NCBI GenBank assembly: GCA_910584265.1
Contig: CAJTZE010000008.1
Span: 16,116 to 80,115, forward strand
Direction: 5' to 3'
DNA from: an uncultured Dorea sp.
GTDB lineage: Bacteria; Bacillota; Clostridia; Lachnospirales; Lachnospiraceae
Length of the DNA stretch: 64,000 nucleotides
Shown: one piece after another, positions 1 to 9,069 of the stretch
Numbering within the stretch: the first letter of the stretch is position 1
How the letters are laid out: each line of letters begins with the position of its first letter
Position numbers and translations under genes: made by a program
Notes under the pieces: generated by a model
Seen by the model: only the letters and a program-made list of their open reading frames with translations
Told to the model about the DNA's origin: nothing
The model's database searches: none

Positions 1-1
1 T

Positions 2-823
2 GCTGGTGAGTCAGGACTTGGATTTGTAAACCTGTGCATCGGTATTGTGATCGCAATCCTGGTTGCGATCGTCCTTCTGGGCGGAGTGAAGCGTATCGGA
101 AGCGTAACGGAGAGATTGGTTCCGGTCATGGCAGTACTTTACATCGTGCTCGCGCTTGGCGTAGTAGTTCTGCATGCAGGTGCTGTACCGGCAGTATTTC
201 AGTCTATCTTTGCCGGAGCATTTAACCCGGCGGCATTCACCGGCGGTGTGGTAGGAAGTATGTTTGTCAGTATGAGAAGAGGCGTATCCCGCGGTATTTT
301 CTCCAATGAGGCCGGTATCGGTACCGGGTCTATCGCGCACTCCTGTGCAGATACAGATCAGCCGGTAAAACAGGGTCTGTATGGCATTTTTGAAGTGTTT
401 GCAGATACTATCGTAGTCTGCACATTAACCGCGCTGGTTATCCTCTGCAGCGGAGTAGGCATTAACTACGGTGAAGCGGCCGGAGCAGAGCTGACAATTT
501 CCGGATTTATTTCTACCTATGGCGGATGGGTATCCATCTTTACTGCAATTGCTATGTGCTGCTTTGCTTTCTCTACCATACTTGGCTGGGGCTTGTACGG
601 CGCACGCTGCATAGAGTTTGTATTCGGAACTAAGATCGTAAAACCATTCTATGTGGTATATGCATTGGTAGCTATCGTAGGCGCTACGATTGATCTTGGC
701 CTGGTATGGGGGATTTCAGATACCTGTAACGGACTTATGGCAATCCCGAACTTAGTAGCGCTCTTCCTGTTATCAGGAGTTATGGTGAAATTGGTACAGG
801 AGTATTTTTCGTCAAATAAATAA
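2..823 (+). CDS. Sodium:alanine/amino-acid symporter (AGCS family), 3' part only
   Basis: The reading frame is open from base 2, so the start lies outside the window; 273 residues are visible. It is a multi-pass membrane protein that would import alanine or glycine with Na+. The family-typical stretch with NEAGIGTGSIAH lies near residue 104, preceded by a hydrophobic segment and followed by at least four more long hydrophobic segments; the end is a short polar tail. The family is normally 440-480 residues, so roughly the C-terminal 60 percent is present. It is followed by a promoter for a separate RNA, so it is probably the last gene of its transcript. Family assignment is firm; the exact substrate is inferred. 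Confidence 0.88.
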   Translation, partial: AGESGLGFVNLCIGIVIAILVAIVLLGGVKRIGSVTERLVPVMAVLYIVLALGVVVLHAGAVPAVFQSIFAGAFNPAAFTGGVVGSMFVSMRRGVSRGIFSNEAGIGTGSIAHSCADTDQPVKQGLYGIFEVFADTIVVCTLTALVILCSGVGINYGEAAGAELTISGFISTYGGWVSIFTAIAMCCFAFSTILGWGLYGARCIEFVFGTKIVKPFYVVYALVAIVGATIDLGLVWGISDTCNGLMAIPNLVALFLLSGVMVKLVQEYFSSNK

Positions 824-869
824 AATTGGATAGTTTGGAAATTTTTTATTCTAATTTTTACTAAAATAG

Positions 870-898
870 TGGAAAAATGCAGTATATTGGGTTATAAT
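870..898 (+). promoter_or_regulatory. Promoter of the 6S-like RNA
   Basis: TGGAAA at 870-875 and TATAAT at 893-898 are 17 bases apart, a good sigma-A-type promoter. Predicted start is about 905, which fits a roughly 220-base RNA ending at the terminator near 1124. Confidence 0.6.
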
Positions 899-904
899 AA
901 GACC

Positions 905-1124
905 AACGACCTGGAATGTACGACAACTCTTGTTATTTTGAACCTACAAAACTTTAAACGGGACTCTTATATCTCCGTAATATGCCAGGCCTCCGATTTG
1001 CGCAGGGGAAGGCAGAAAAGCGGATGCGGACACCCACCTAGCTGTGGCTAGGAGTCAAAATACAGGAACCGGCATTTTGGGGATGTACTAAAGATAAAGG
1101 AACGGCCGTAAGGCCGTTCTTTTT
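905..1124 (+). ncRNA. ssrS: Probable 6S RNA
   Basis: This stretch has its own promoter and an intrinsic terminator, but no convincing reading frame. 6S RNA binds the housekeeping RNA polymerase holoenzyme by mimicking an open promoter and lowers transcription in stationary phase. The RNA can fold as a long interrupted hairpin: the segment TGTTATTTTGAACCTA (about 931-946) pairs with TAGGAGTCAAAATACA (about 1049-1064). Between them are small hairpins such as ACGG...CCGT and CCTAGC-TGTG-GCTAGG. Size and the long stem with a large internal bubble fit 6S RNA, and the sequence resembles clostridial 6S RNAs as I remember them. A covariance-model search would settle it; another structured RNA is the alternative. 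Confidence 0.62.
1100..1124 (+). terminator. Intrinsic terminator of the 6S-like RNA
   Basis: A perfect 8-bp stem GAACGGCC/GGCCGTTC with a GTAA tetraloop is followed by five T residues. Confidence 0.9.
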
Positions 1125-1220
1125 CTGTTATAGAATATTTGTATGTGAGTATTTTTGGATGTATCATTTAGAAAAATCAAACATACACTTAAGAGAAAAG
1201 AAGGACAAGAGGTTCGGAAG

Positions 1221-2537
1221 GTGAGAAAAAAGCATCGGAATATTGCGTATATATTAGGTGTCATGGCTATGCTGTGCGTGATCCTGGGGATTATCCGCTT
1301 TACAGGAGCCGGGACTGGGAATCTAAAGGGAAATATAGAGAGTGAATTGGGTTTTTTGGGAGGATCTTCTAAGAAGAAAGGGCAGGGCTCTGTCCCGGAC
1401 GGAAATATCCGGGTCCTCATCATGACCTCCGGGTACGGAAGTTCTCTGCATGATACGGTCAGTCTGGGGGCAGATGGCGGACTGCTGCTGGTTTATGGGG
1501 AGCAGGAGGAAGAGTGGACGAACGGTATTCTGACGCTTGCGCCGGATGATGCAAGATTTGCCGCGGGCAGAGTTGCGGTATATCCGTTAAATGGAGGGGA
1601 AGAGATTCGTGTTGAGAGTATTGAACGCGGATGCGGCATTCCATCCTACAGCGGCGTGATAGAGATTTGGTCCGGTGAGGAAGGAATGGCGGTAATCAAT
1701 GAACTGCCGTTGGAGCAGTACCTGTGCAAGGTGGTACCCAGTGAGATGCCTTCCTCCTACGAGATGGAAGCCCTGAAAGCACAGGCAGTGTGCGCAAGAA
1801 GCTATGCGGCAAGGCAGATGGAAAACTATGCATATCCCGAGTATGAGGCTCATGTAAATGACAGTACGGAATTTCAGGTATACAATAACAGCTATACAGC
1901 AGAGAGCAGTTCGCAGGCAGTGGCGGAGACTGCCGGAGAGGTGGTTCGTTATCAGGAGAATATTGCGGTAACCTATTATTATTCTACTTCCTGCGGACGG
2001 ACAACGAATATGGAGGCATGGGGCAGCGCCCCCAGCGATGGAAATGCTTATCTTCAAAGTGTTCAGGTCTGCGGGAATGAGGGAGATTATGAGAAAGACC
2101 TGCCGTGGTATCATTGGCGGGCTGAAATCGGAGCGGAAACGCTTGCAGGATTGATAGGAGGGTATGCGAACAAAAGTCTTGGCACACTGGAGAATGTGGA
2201 GGTGACAAAACGCGGACCGGGAGATGTGGCACTTGAACTTACGGCGGCGGGAACGGAAAATACCGTTATTGTGGAAACGGAGAACAAGATCCGCACAGCG
2301 CTTGGAGGCGCAGGCTATACGATCGCCAAGAATGACGGCTCGGTGGTGGACAGCCAGAGGCTGCTGCCCAGTGCGTTTTTTACGATCACAAAGCAGGGAG
2401 ATACCTACATAATTGAAGGCGGCGGCTACGGGCACGGAATTGGAATGAGCCAGAACGGGGCGAATGAGATGGCAGAGAACGGGAAAACTTATAAGGAGAT
2501 TCTGGGATTGTTCTATCAGGGAGTGACTGTAGAATAA
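1221..2537 (+). CDS. spoIID: SpoIID/LytB-domain protein (stage II sporulation protein D-like)
   Basis: SpoIID is a membrane-anchored lytic transglycosylase that works with SpoIIP and SpoIIM to thin septal peptidoglycan and drive engulfment of the forespore. An N-terminal membrane anchor spans about residues 8-26 and is followed by an extracytoplasmic domain. The PSEMPSSYEMEALKAQAV stretch near residue 173 holds the expected catalytic Glu, and YGHGIGMSQNGA lies near residue 403. I chose GTG at 1221, which has AAGAGG 8 bases upstream; ATG at 1155 in the same frame has no ribosome binding site and would add 22 basic residues. At 438 residues it is longer than Bacillus SpoIID (about 340), with an extra region between anchor and domain. 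A vegetative SpoIID/LytB homologue is possible, since no other sporulation gene is adjacent. Confidence 0.85.
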   Translation: MRKKHRNIAYILGVMAMLCVILGIIRFTGAGTGNLKGNIESELGFLGGSSKKKGQGSVPDGNIRVLIMTSGYGSSLHDTVSLGADGGLLLVYGEQEEEWTNGILTLAPDDARFAAGRVAVYPLNGGEEIRVESIERGCGIPSYSGVIEIWSGEEGMAVINELPLEQYLCKVVPSEMPSSYEMEALKAQAVCARSYAARQMENYAYPEYEAHVNDSTEFQVYNNSYTAESSSQAVAETAGEVVRYQENIAVTYYYSTSCGRTTNMEAWGSAPSDGNAYLQSVQVCGNEGDYEKDLPWYHWRAEIGAETLAGLIGGYANKSLGTLENVEVTKRGPGDVALELTAAGTENTVIVETENKIRTALGGAGYTIAKNDGSVVDSQRLLPSAFFTITKQGDTYIIEGGGYGHGIGMSQNGANEMAENGKTYKEILGLFYQGVTVE

Positions 2538-2607
2538 GCCGGACAGCTAAAGATTGAATAAACAGGATGAAAGTGGTAAAATTGCCATAAAGCTACGGAG
2601 GAATAGT

Positions 2608-3444
2608 ATGGTTGGAAAATGGATCGGGAAGGCAATGAAGATATCGGATGATATTGCCGGGCATCATGTCGGCGCGTATGCTGCTCAGGCCGCATATTTC
2701 TTTATGCTGTCATTGATTCCGATTATATTGCTGCTGCTCACCATGGTACAATATACGCCGGTGACGAAGGCGGATGTGATGACAGCGGTAGTGCAGGTAT
2801 TTCCGTCAACGGTGGATTCTCTGATCACATCCATAGTGAATCAGGTATATAATCAGTCTAGTACGGTGATTCCGATTACGGTCATAGTTGCGCTCTGGTC
2901 AGCCGGAAAGGGTGTTCTTTCGATTACGACAGGGCTGAATACGATTCTGGGATGTCCGGAGACGCGTAATTATATTTACCTCCGCATCCGGGCTACCCTG
3001 TATACCGTTCTTTTTGTGGGGGTTATCATCCTGCTTTTGGTTCTTTCTGTATTCGGAAATTCAATTAATTTGTTTGTAACATCGCATATACCGGCTGTGA
3101 AACCGGTGACAGATAAGCTGATCGAGCTGCGGATTATCGTTACTCCGGCGGCTCTTATGGGATTTCTTCTGCTTTTGTATAAGTTTCTGCCGAACCGGAA
3201 GGACTGGCTGCGCAAGCAGATACCCGGAGCCTTATTTTCAGCCATAGGCTGGCAGGTTGTGTCATGGATATTTTCTATGTATCTGGATATTTTTGAAGGA
3301 TTTTCAGATATGTATGGAAGCCTGACGACAATTGTGCTTATCATGCTCTGGCTGTATTTCTGTATGTATTGTATTCTGCTGGGAGCGGAGGTAAACATCG
3401 TGCTTTACGGGAAGCTGTTTACCGGAAAAGATGGAAAAGCTTAG
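2608..3444 (+). CDS. YihY/BrkB-family inner membrane protein
   Basis: This is a 278-residue protein with about six hydrophobic segments. It matches the YihY/virulence factor BrkB family: an early GAYAAQAAYFFMLSLIPI segment, a central LWSAGKGVLSITTGLN stretch, and a C-terminal MYGSLTTIVLIMLWLY segment. The family was once called ribonuclease BN but is a membrane protein of unsettled function, so I assign no enzymatic role. The start at 2608 has GGAG (2597-2600) 7 bases upstream; an in-frame TTG at 2554 has no such site. It follows spoIID closely and may be co-transcribed with it. Confidence 0.88.
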   Translation: MVGKWIGKAMKISDDIAGHHVGAYAAQAAYFFMLSLIPIILLLLTMVQYTPVTKADVMTAVVQVFPSTVDSLITSIVNQVYNQSSTVIPITVIVALWSAGKGVLSITTGLNTILGCPETRNYIYLRIRATLYTVLFVGVIILLLVLSVFGNSINLFVTSHIPAVKPVTDKLIELRIIVTPAALMGFLLLLYKFLPNRKDWLRKQIPGALFSAIGWQVVSWIFSMYLDIFEGFSDMYGSLTTIVLIMLWLYFCMYCILLGAEVNIVLYGKLFTGKDGKA

Positions 3445-3463
3445 GAAAGGATAAAAGATTGGC

Positions 3464-3491
3464 TTGACAATAAGATTTCTTATGATACAAT
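3464..3491 (+). promoter_or_regulatory. Promoter of the pheS-pheT T-box transcript
   Basis: TTGACA at 3464-3469 and TACAAT at 3486-3491 are 16 bases apart. The transcript would start near 3498, giving a leader of about 330 bases before pheS. Confidence 0.8.
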
Positions 3492-3497
3492 ATCTTG

Positions 3498-3764
3498 TAG
3501 AATTTAGAACAACAAAAGCGATGACCGCGTAAGTAGAGAGCTGTTTTCCGTCAGAGAGAGGGGATCACCGGGCTGAAAGTTCCCTCAGGTTCAGGCAGTG
3601 ATTGAATTTCCCGCGTGAGCTGCACATCTGAATTTGTCTATTTTGATAGAACTAGTAGGGTGTGCCGTAACCGTACGTTACACGGAGCTTGAGAGCCTGC
3701 CCTATGGCAGGAATTAGGGTGGTACCGCGAGATTTCCTCGTCCCTTTTGGGACGGGGTTTTTTT
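3498..3764 (+). promoter_or_regulatory. T-box leader controlling pheST (tRNA-Phe sensing)
   Basis: The leader carries the invariant T-box sequence AGGGTGGTACCGCG at 3716-3729, directly followed by an intrinsic terminator. Upstream is a long structured stem I with the usual AGTAGAGAG-type elements near 3530. Uncharged tRNA base-pairs with the T-box bulge through its acceptor end and with a specifier codon in stem I, which stabilises an antiterminator and lets pheST be transcribed. The likely specifier is a Phe codon within GAATTTCCC at 3604-3612, read as UUC at 3608-3610 or UUU one base earlier; this choice is inferred from position and the downstream genes. Confidence 0.93.
3736..3764 (+). 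terminator. T-box-regulated intrinsic terminator
   Basis: CCTCGTCCC and GGGACGGGG form a 9-bp stem with a TTTT loop, followed by seven T residues. The left arm overlaps the region that would pair with the T-box in the antiterminator. Confidence 0.92.
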
Positions 3765-3824
3765 ATCCTATAGGAAAGTCCGTTGGACATCCTATGCAGT
3801 AAAAGAATAGAAAGGGAGAAAAGC

Positions 3825-4844
3825 ATGAAAGAGAGATTAGAAAACATTCGTGAGGAAGCATTACATGCAATTTCGGCGGCTGATGTGCCGGAAAAATTAA
3901 ACGATGTCCGCGTCAGATTTCTTGGCAAAAAGGGTGAATTGACAGCCGTGCTTAAGGGTATGAAGGATGTTGCGCCGGAGGAGCGTCCGAAGGTGGGACA
4001 GATGGTGAATGAGACCCGTGCGGCGATAGAGAAGGTCTTAGAGGACAGCAAAAAGAAAATGGAGCGGGCAATCCGAGAGGAAAAGATGAAGCAGGAGGTT
4101 ATTGATGTTACCCTGCCTGCGAAAAAGAACAGGATGGGCCACCGCCACCCGAATACCATTGCATTAGAAGAGGTAGAGCGGATTTTCATCGGCATGGGGT
4201 ACGAGGTTGTGGAAGGCCCGGAAGTGGAGTATGACCTGTATAATTTTGAGAAGCTGAATATCCCGGCAGATCATCCGGCAAAGGATGAACAGGATACCTT
4301 CTATATCAACAAGGATATTGTACTGCGGACACAGACGTCTCCGGTCCAGGCCCGTGTGATGGAGCAGGGGAAGCTTCCGATCCGCATGATCGCGCCGGGA
4401 CGTGTATTCCGCTCTGATGAGGTGGACGCAACACATTCTCCTTCCTTCCATCAGATAGAGGGACTGGTGATAGACAAGAATATTTCCTTTGCAGACCTGA
4501 AGGGAACGCTGGAGGTATTTGCAAAGGAGCTGTTTGGAGAGGATACGAAGACCAAATTCCGCCCGCACCATTTCCCGTTCACAGAGCCAAGTGCCGAGGT
4601 GGACGTAAGCTGCTTTAAGTGCGGAGGCAAGGGATGCCGTTTCTGCAAAGGCTCCGGCTGGATTGAGATTCTCGGATGCGGCATGGTACATCCGCATGTA
4701 TTGGAAATGTGCGGTATTGACCCGGAGGAATATACAGGCTTTGCATTTGGCGTAGGATTAGAGCGCATTGCATTGTTAAAATATGAGATTGATGATATGC
4801 GGCTGCTGTATGAGAATGATATTAGATTCTTAAAGCAGTTCTAG
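3825..4844 (+). CDS. pheS: Phenylalanine--tRNA ligase alpha subunit
   Basis: This is the catalytic subunit of the (alpha-beta)2 enzyme that charges tRNA-Phe in the cytoplasm. An N-terminal coiled-coil arm that contacts tRNA spans about residues 1-90. Class II motif 2 (FRSDEVDATHSPSFHQ) lies near residue 195 and motif 3 (GFAFGVGLERIALLKY) near 304. At 339 residues it has the usual family length. A small cysteine cluster, CFKCGGKGCRFCKG near residue 265, resembles a zinc knuckle and is seen in some clostridial PheS. The start at 3825 has GGGAG upstream. It is controlled by the T-box leader and is followed by pheT. Confidence 0.98.
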   Translation: MKERLENIREEALHAISAADVPEKLNDVRVRFLGKKGELTAVLKGMKDVAPEERPKVGQMVNETRAAIEKVLEDSKKKMERAIREEKMKQEVIDVTLPAKKNRMGHRHPNTIALEEVERIFIGMGYEVVEGPEVEYDLYNFEKLNIPADHPAKDEQDTFYINKDIVLRTQTSPVQARVMEQGKLPIRMIAPGRVFRSDEVDATHSPSFHQIEGLVIDKNISFADLKGTLEVFAKELFGEDTKTKFRPHHFPFTEPSAEVDVSCFKCGGKGCRFCKGSGWIEILGCGMVHPHVLEMCGIDPEEYTGFAFGVGLERIALLKYEIDDMRLLYENDIRFLKQF

Positions 4845-4895
4845 CGGGCATTAAGCAGAAGAAAGCATGAGCTTATAACAGAAAGGAGAGTAATA

Positions 4896-7316
4896 GTGAA
4901 TACTTCATTATCATGGATAAAGGCATATGTGCCGGATCTGGATGTGACAGCGCAAGAATATACCGATGCGATGACCCTTTCCGGTACGAAAGTGGAAGGC
5001 TTTACGAAGCTGGACGCAGATTTGGAAAAGATTGTGGTAGGGCAGATTGAGAAGATTGAGAAGCATCCGGACGCGGATAAGCTGATCGTATGCCAGGTAA
5101 ATGTGGGTGAGGAGACGATCCAGATCGTTACCGGTGCGCCGAATGTAAAAGAGGGAGATAAGATTCCGGTTGTACTAGACGGCGGCCGCGTGGCGGGAGG
5201 CCATGAGCCGGGACAGCGCGTGGCAGGCGGAATCAAGATTAAGAAGGGAAAACTCCGCGGCGTTCCAAGCGCCGGCATGATGTGCTCCATCGAAGAGCTG
5301 GGCTCCAATACGGATATGTATCCAGAGGCGCCGGAGTATGGAATTTATATTTTCCAGAAGGACGTGGAAGTGGGAAACAGCGCCATAGAGGCACTGGGGC
5401 TTGATGACGTGGTGTTTGAATATGAGGTTACCTCGAACCGCGTGGACTGCTACAGTGTGATTGGAATTGCAAGGGAAGCGGTCGCAACCTTCCGCAGGGA
5501 ATTTCATCCTCCTGTGGTGACGCCCACAGGAAATGCTGAGAACGTGAATGACTATATCAAGGTTACCGTAAAGGATGCGGATCTCTGTCCAAGATATACA
5601 GCCAGAGTGGTAAAGAATATTAAGCTTGGGCCGTCGCCCGAGTGGATGCAGAGAAGGCTGGCTTCGGTGGGAATCCGTCCGATCAACAATTTGGTTGATA
5701 TTACCAACTATGTAATGGAAGAGTACGGTCAGCCTATGCATGCATATGATCTGGATCATATTGTGGGAAATGAGATTATAGTACGCCGCGGGGAAAACGG
5801 CGAGAAGTTTGTCACTCTGGACGGCCAGGAGCGGGAAGTGGACGATACGGTTCTGATGATCTGCGACGGCGAGAAGGCAGTCGGTCTTGCAGGTATCATG
5901 GGCGGTGAAAATTCCATGATCACGGACGACGTTAAGACCATGCTTTTTGAGGCGGCATGCTTTGACGGGACGAATATCCGTAAGTCTGCAAAGAAGGTAG
6001 GCCTGCGTACTGACGCATCCGGTAAATTCGAGAAGGGTCTTGACCCGGAGAATGCACAGGCAGCCATTGACCGGGCCTGCCAGCTGGTAGAGGAAATGGG
6101 CGCCGGAGAAGTTGTGGGTGGAATGGTTGATGTTTACGCCGAGAAGAGAATGCCGGTACGCGTACCGTTTGATGCGGCTAAGATCAATGCACTTTTGGGA
6201 ACGGATATATCGAAAGAGGACATGATCGGTTACCTTAAGATGGTAGAGCTTGCGTATGATGAAGAGACGAACGAAGTGATTGTACCGACCTTCCGTCAGG
6301 ATATCCTGCGCCTTGCAGATATTGCAGAAGAAGTGGCAAGGTTCTATGGCTATGATAATATTCCGACCACGCTTCCAAGCGGAGAAGCGACCACAGGTAA
6401 ATTATCGAATAAGCTCCGCATTGAGGAAATTGCAAGAAATATTGCAGAATTTAGCGGCTTCAGCCAGGGAATGAATTACTCCTTTGAGAGTCCGAAGGTA
6501 TTTGATAAATTAATGCTTCCAGAGGATTCTGACCTCCGCCGGGCAGTGGAGATCAGGAATCCGCTGGGGGAAGACTACAGCATTATGAGGACTACGTCTA
6601 TGAACGGTATGCTGACTTCGCTGGCATCGAACTATAATAGAAGAAATAAAAATGTCAGGCTGTATGAGCTGGGCAATATTTATCTGCCGAAGACTCTGCC
6701 GCTTACGGAGCTTCCTGAGGAGCGGATGCAGTTTACACTGGGTATGTACGGTGACGGAGATTTCTTTAGTATGAAGGGTGTTGTGGAAGAATTTTTTGAT
6801 AAAATAGGACTTCATAAGAAAGCGGTGTATGATCCGGATGCAGGAAAGCCGTATCTCCATCCGGGCCGTCAGGCTAATATTATTTACGGCGGCGTAGTTG
6901 TGGGCTTTTTGGGAGAGGTTCACCCGGATGTGGCGGATACCTACGGCATTGGGGAAAAGGCATATATTGCAGTGATCGATATGCCGGAGATCATGGAGAG
7001 AGCCACATTTGACCGCAAGTATGAGGGGATTGCAAGATTCCCGGCAGTAAACCGCGACATCAGTATGGTCGTTCCGAAGGAAATTATGGCGGGCCGGATT
7101 GAGGATGTGATTGAAAAGCGAGGCGGCGCTTATCTGGAAAGCTATGCGCTGTTTGATCTGTATGAGGGAAGCCAGATTAAGAAGGGCTTTAAGTCTCTTG
7201 CATATTCCATCGTATTCCGCGCTAAGGATAAGACGCTGGAGGAAGCGGATGTTTCCAAGGCGATGGAGAAGATCCTGAAGGCGCTGGAAGAGATGGGAAT
7301 TGAGCTTCGTAAATAG
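4896..7316 (+). CDS. pheT: Phenylalanine--tRNA ligase beta subunit
   Basis: The 806-residue beta subunit completes phenylalanyl-tRNA synthetase. Domains in order are a tRNA-binding (EMAP-like) domain at about 40-150 with [15 protein letters not shown], the B3/4 editing domain at about 210-380 that hydrolyses Tyr-tRNA-Phe, a B5 DNA-binding-like domain at about 405-475, a catalytic-like core, and a C-terminal ferredoxin-fold anticodon-binding domain at about 713-805. The start is GTG at 4896 with AAAGGAGAG upstream. Length and order are those of the bacterial family. It lies 51 bases after pheS and depends on the same T-box. Confidence 0.98.
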   Translation: MNTSLSWIKAYVPDLDVTAQEYTDAMTLSGTKVEGFTKLDADLEKIVVGQIEKIEKHPDADKLIVCQVNVGEETIQIVTGAPNVKEGDKIPVVLDGGRVAGGHEPGQRVAGGIKIKKGKLRGVPSAGMMCSIEELGSNTDMYPEAPEYGIYIFQKDVEVGNSAIEALGLDDVVFEYEVTSNRVDCYSVIGIAREAVATFRREFHPPVVTPTGNAENVNDYIKVTVKDADLCPRYTARVVKNIKLGPSPEWMQRRLASVGIRPINNLVDITNYVMEEYGQPMHAYDLDHIVGNEIIVRRGENGEKFVTLDGQEREVDDTVLMICDGEKAVGLAGIMGGENSMITDDVKTMLFEAACFDGTNIRKSAKKVGLRTDASGKFEKGLDPENAQAAIDRACQLVEEMGAGEVVGGMVDVYAEKRMPVRVPFDAAKINALLGTDISKEDMIGYLKMVELAYDEETNEVIVPTFRQDILRLADIAEEVARFYGYDNIPTTLPSGEATTGKLSNKLRIEEIARNIAEFSGFSQGMNYSFESPKVFDKLMLPEDSDLRRAVEIRNPLGEDYSIMRTTSMNGMLTSLASNYNRRNKNVRLYELGNIYLPKTLPLTELPEERMQFTLGMYGDGDFFSMKGVVEEFFDKIGLHKKAVYDPDAGKPYLHPGRQANIIYGGVVVGFLGEVHPDVADTYGIGEKAYIAVIDMPEIMERATFDRKYEGIARFPAVNRDISMVVPKEIMAGRIEDVIEKRGGAYLESYALFDLYEGSQIKKGFKSLAYSIVFRAKDKTLEEADVSKAMEKILKALEEMGIELRK

Positions 7317-7329
7317 GACAGGAGAGAAG

Positions 7330-8355
7330 ATGAAACGTCAGGACTTTTATTTTGAACTGCCGGAAGAGTTGATCGCGCAGGATCCGTTGGAGGATCGTTC
7401 GGGCTCCAGGCTTCTGGTAGTGGATAAAGAAACAGGAGAGGTGTCCCATCATATTTTTAAAGAGATTATAGACTATTTGGAACCAGGCGATTGTCTGGTT
7501 CTAAATGATACCAAGGTAATCCCGGCCAGATTGATCGGGGCAAAAGAGGATACCGGAGGAAAAATAGAGGTGCTTCTTCTGAAGAGAAGAGAGGATAATA
7601 TATGGGAGACGCTGGTAAAGCCCGGAAGAAAGGCAAAATGCGGTGCCAGGATCAGCTTTGGGGACGGGATGCTTACAGGTGAAGTTGTGGGGATCACCGA
7701 GGAGGGTAACCGTTTGATCCGTTTTGAATATGAAGGGATTTTCGAGGAAATCTTAGACCGGCTGGGACAGATGCCCCTGCCGCCTTACATTACCCATCAG
7801 CTGGAGGATAGGAACCGTTATCAGACCGTATATGCCAAGCATACCGGGTCTGCGGCGGCGCCGACGGCAGGCCTTCATTTTACGCCGGAACTTCTAAAAG
7901 CCATAGAGGAGAAGGGCGTGGATATCGCAGAGGTAACCCTTCATGTGGGACTGGGGACCTTCCGTCCGGTAAAGACGGAGGATATTCTGGAGCATCATAT
8001 GCATTCGGAATATTACCGGATTGAAGAGGAAGCCGCAGAGAAGATTAACCGGGCAAAGGAGAAGGGAAACCGGGTGATCTGCGTGGGAACCACCAGCTGC
8101 CGGACCATAGAATCTGCGGCGGATGAAAAGGGAAGGCTAAGGGCATGCAGCGGATGGACGGATATATTTATCTATCCGGGATATCGGTTCCGGGTGCTGG
8201 ACTGCCTGATCACGAATTTCCATCTGCCGGAATCAACTTTGATCATGCTGGTATCGGCGCTGGCGGGGAGAGAACATGTACTGGAGGCCTATGAAGAGGC
8301 GGTCAGGAACCGGTATCGGTTCTTTTCATTTGGGGATGCAATGCTTGTGATTTGA
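7330..8355 (+). CDS. queA: S-adenosylmethionine:tRNA ribosyltransferase-isomerase
   Basis: QueA transfers and isomerises the ribosyl group of SAM onto preQ1 in the wobble base of GUN-anticodon tRNAs, giving epoxyqueuosine. At 341 residues it matches the family length. Family-typical stretches are visible: the N-terminal [30 protein letters not shown] near residue 177, [23 protein letters not shown] near 205, and [10 protein letters not shown] near 256. The start at 7330 has AGGAGAG upstream and lies 13 bases after pheT, so it probably shares the pheST transcript and T-box control. That link to phenylalanine supply is inference. Confidence 0.97.
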   Translation: MKRQDFYFELPEELIAQDPLEDRSGSRLLVVDKETGEVSHHIFKEIIDYLEPGDCLVLNDTKVIPARLIGAKEDTGGKIEVLLLKRREDNIWETLVKPGRKAKCGARISFGDGMLTGEVVGITEEGNRLIRFEYEGIFEEILDRLGQMPLPPYITHQLEDRNRYQTVYAKHTGSAAAPTAGLHFTPELLKAIEEKGVDIAEVTLHVGLGTFRPVKTEDILEHHMHSEYYRIEEEAAEKINRAKEKGNRVICVGTTSCRTIESAADEKGRLRACSGWTDIFIYPGYRFRVLDCLITNFHLPESTLIMLVSALAGREHVLEAYEEAVRNRYRFFSFGDAMLVI

Positions 8356-8388
8356 TAATAGATCTATCTGTGAAAGGCAGGAGTATTT

Positions 8389-9069
8389 ATGTGCGGAAAA
8401 GCAAAACTTCTAATTGCGGATGATGAGCCGGGGATCCTTCAATTATTGAGAGATTATTTTGAAATGCAGGGCTATCAGGTTATAGAGGCGGAGGACGGGA
8501 CGGGAGTGCTTTCTAAGCTTTCCATGGAGCCGGATTTGATACTTCTGGATGTAGGGATGCCTTTTATGGACGGCTTTGAGGTATGTGAGCGGATCCGCTC
8601 CCATGTATCCTGCCCTATTTTATTTCTGACGGCGAAGATTGAGGAGTCTGACCGGATCCGGGGCTTTATGACGGGAGGCGATGATTATATCCTGAAGCCT
8701 TTTAGTATTGACGAGCTTGGAGCGAGGGTGGAGGCCCACCTCAGGAGGGAAAACCGCCGTAAGACGGATAAGGCAGTGAAGATGTTTGGCCGTCTTGCGA
8801 TTCATTATGAGGAGAAATGCGTGTACTATGATGATACGCCCATTTCCCTAACAAAGACCGAATTTCAGATTGTAGAGCAGTTGTCCTTAAACCCAGGACA
8901 GATATTCAGTAAGGATCTGTTATATGAAAAGGTAAGAGGCTATGACGGGAATGCAGACAGCAGCATTATGATGGAGCATATACGGAGGATCCGGAGCAAA
9001 ATAGGCAGATATACGGAGCAGATATATATTGAAACGGTATGGGGAGTTGGTTACAGATGGATTGGTTAG
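8389..9069 (+). CDS. OmpR-family response regulator (ABC module 1)
   Basis: The N-terminal receiver domain has acidic residues near 13-14 (DDE), a phospho-acceptor Asp in LILLDVGMP near residue 55, and a Lys in YILKPF near 104. A winged-helix DNA-binding domain follows at about 125-226, ending in VETVWGVGYRW-type sequence. The gene overlaps the downstream kinase gene. The ABC transporter genes follow the kinase, and their upstream region carries an 11-bp-phased direct repeat that fits an OmpR-family dimer. I infer that this regulator controls that operon; the signal is unknown but probably a cell-envelope or antimicrobial-peptide stress. Confidence 0.95.
   Translation: MCGKAKLLIADDEPGILQLLRDYFEMQGYQVIEAEDGTGVLSKLSMEPDLILLDVGMPFMDGFEVCERIRSHVSCPILFLTAKIEESDRIRGFMTGGDDYILKPFSIDELGARVEAHLRRENRRKTDKAVKMFGRLAIHYEEKCVYYDDTPISLTKTEFQIVEQLSLNPGQIFSKDLLYEKVRGYDGNADSSIMMEHIRRIRSKIGRYTEQIYIETVWGVGYRWIG

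Noticed and set aside
869..1051. A 60-codon open frame within the 6S-like RNA
   Set aside because: No ribosome binding site, an unlikely composition, and it lies over the promoter and RNA structure.
1587..2435. A 282-codon open frame on the - strand inside spoIID
   Set aside because: It is antisense to a recognised protein and its translation looks random, with many Arg, His and Cys.
2608..3444. Ribonuclease BN as the product of the YihY-type gene
   Set aside because: This is an old misassignment for the family; the sequence is a multi-pass membrane protein with no nuclease motif.
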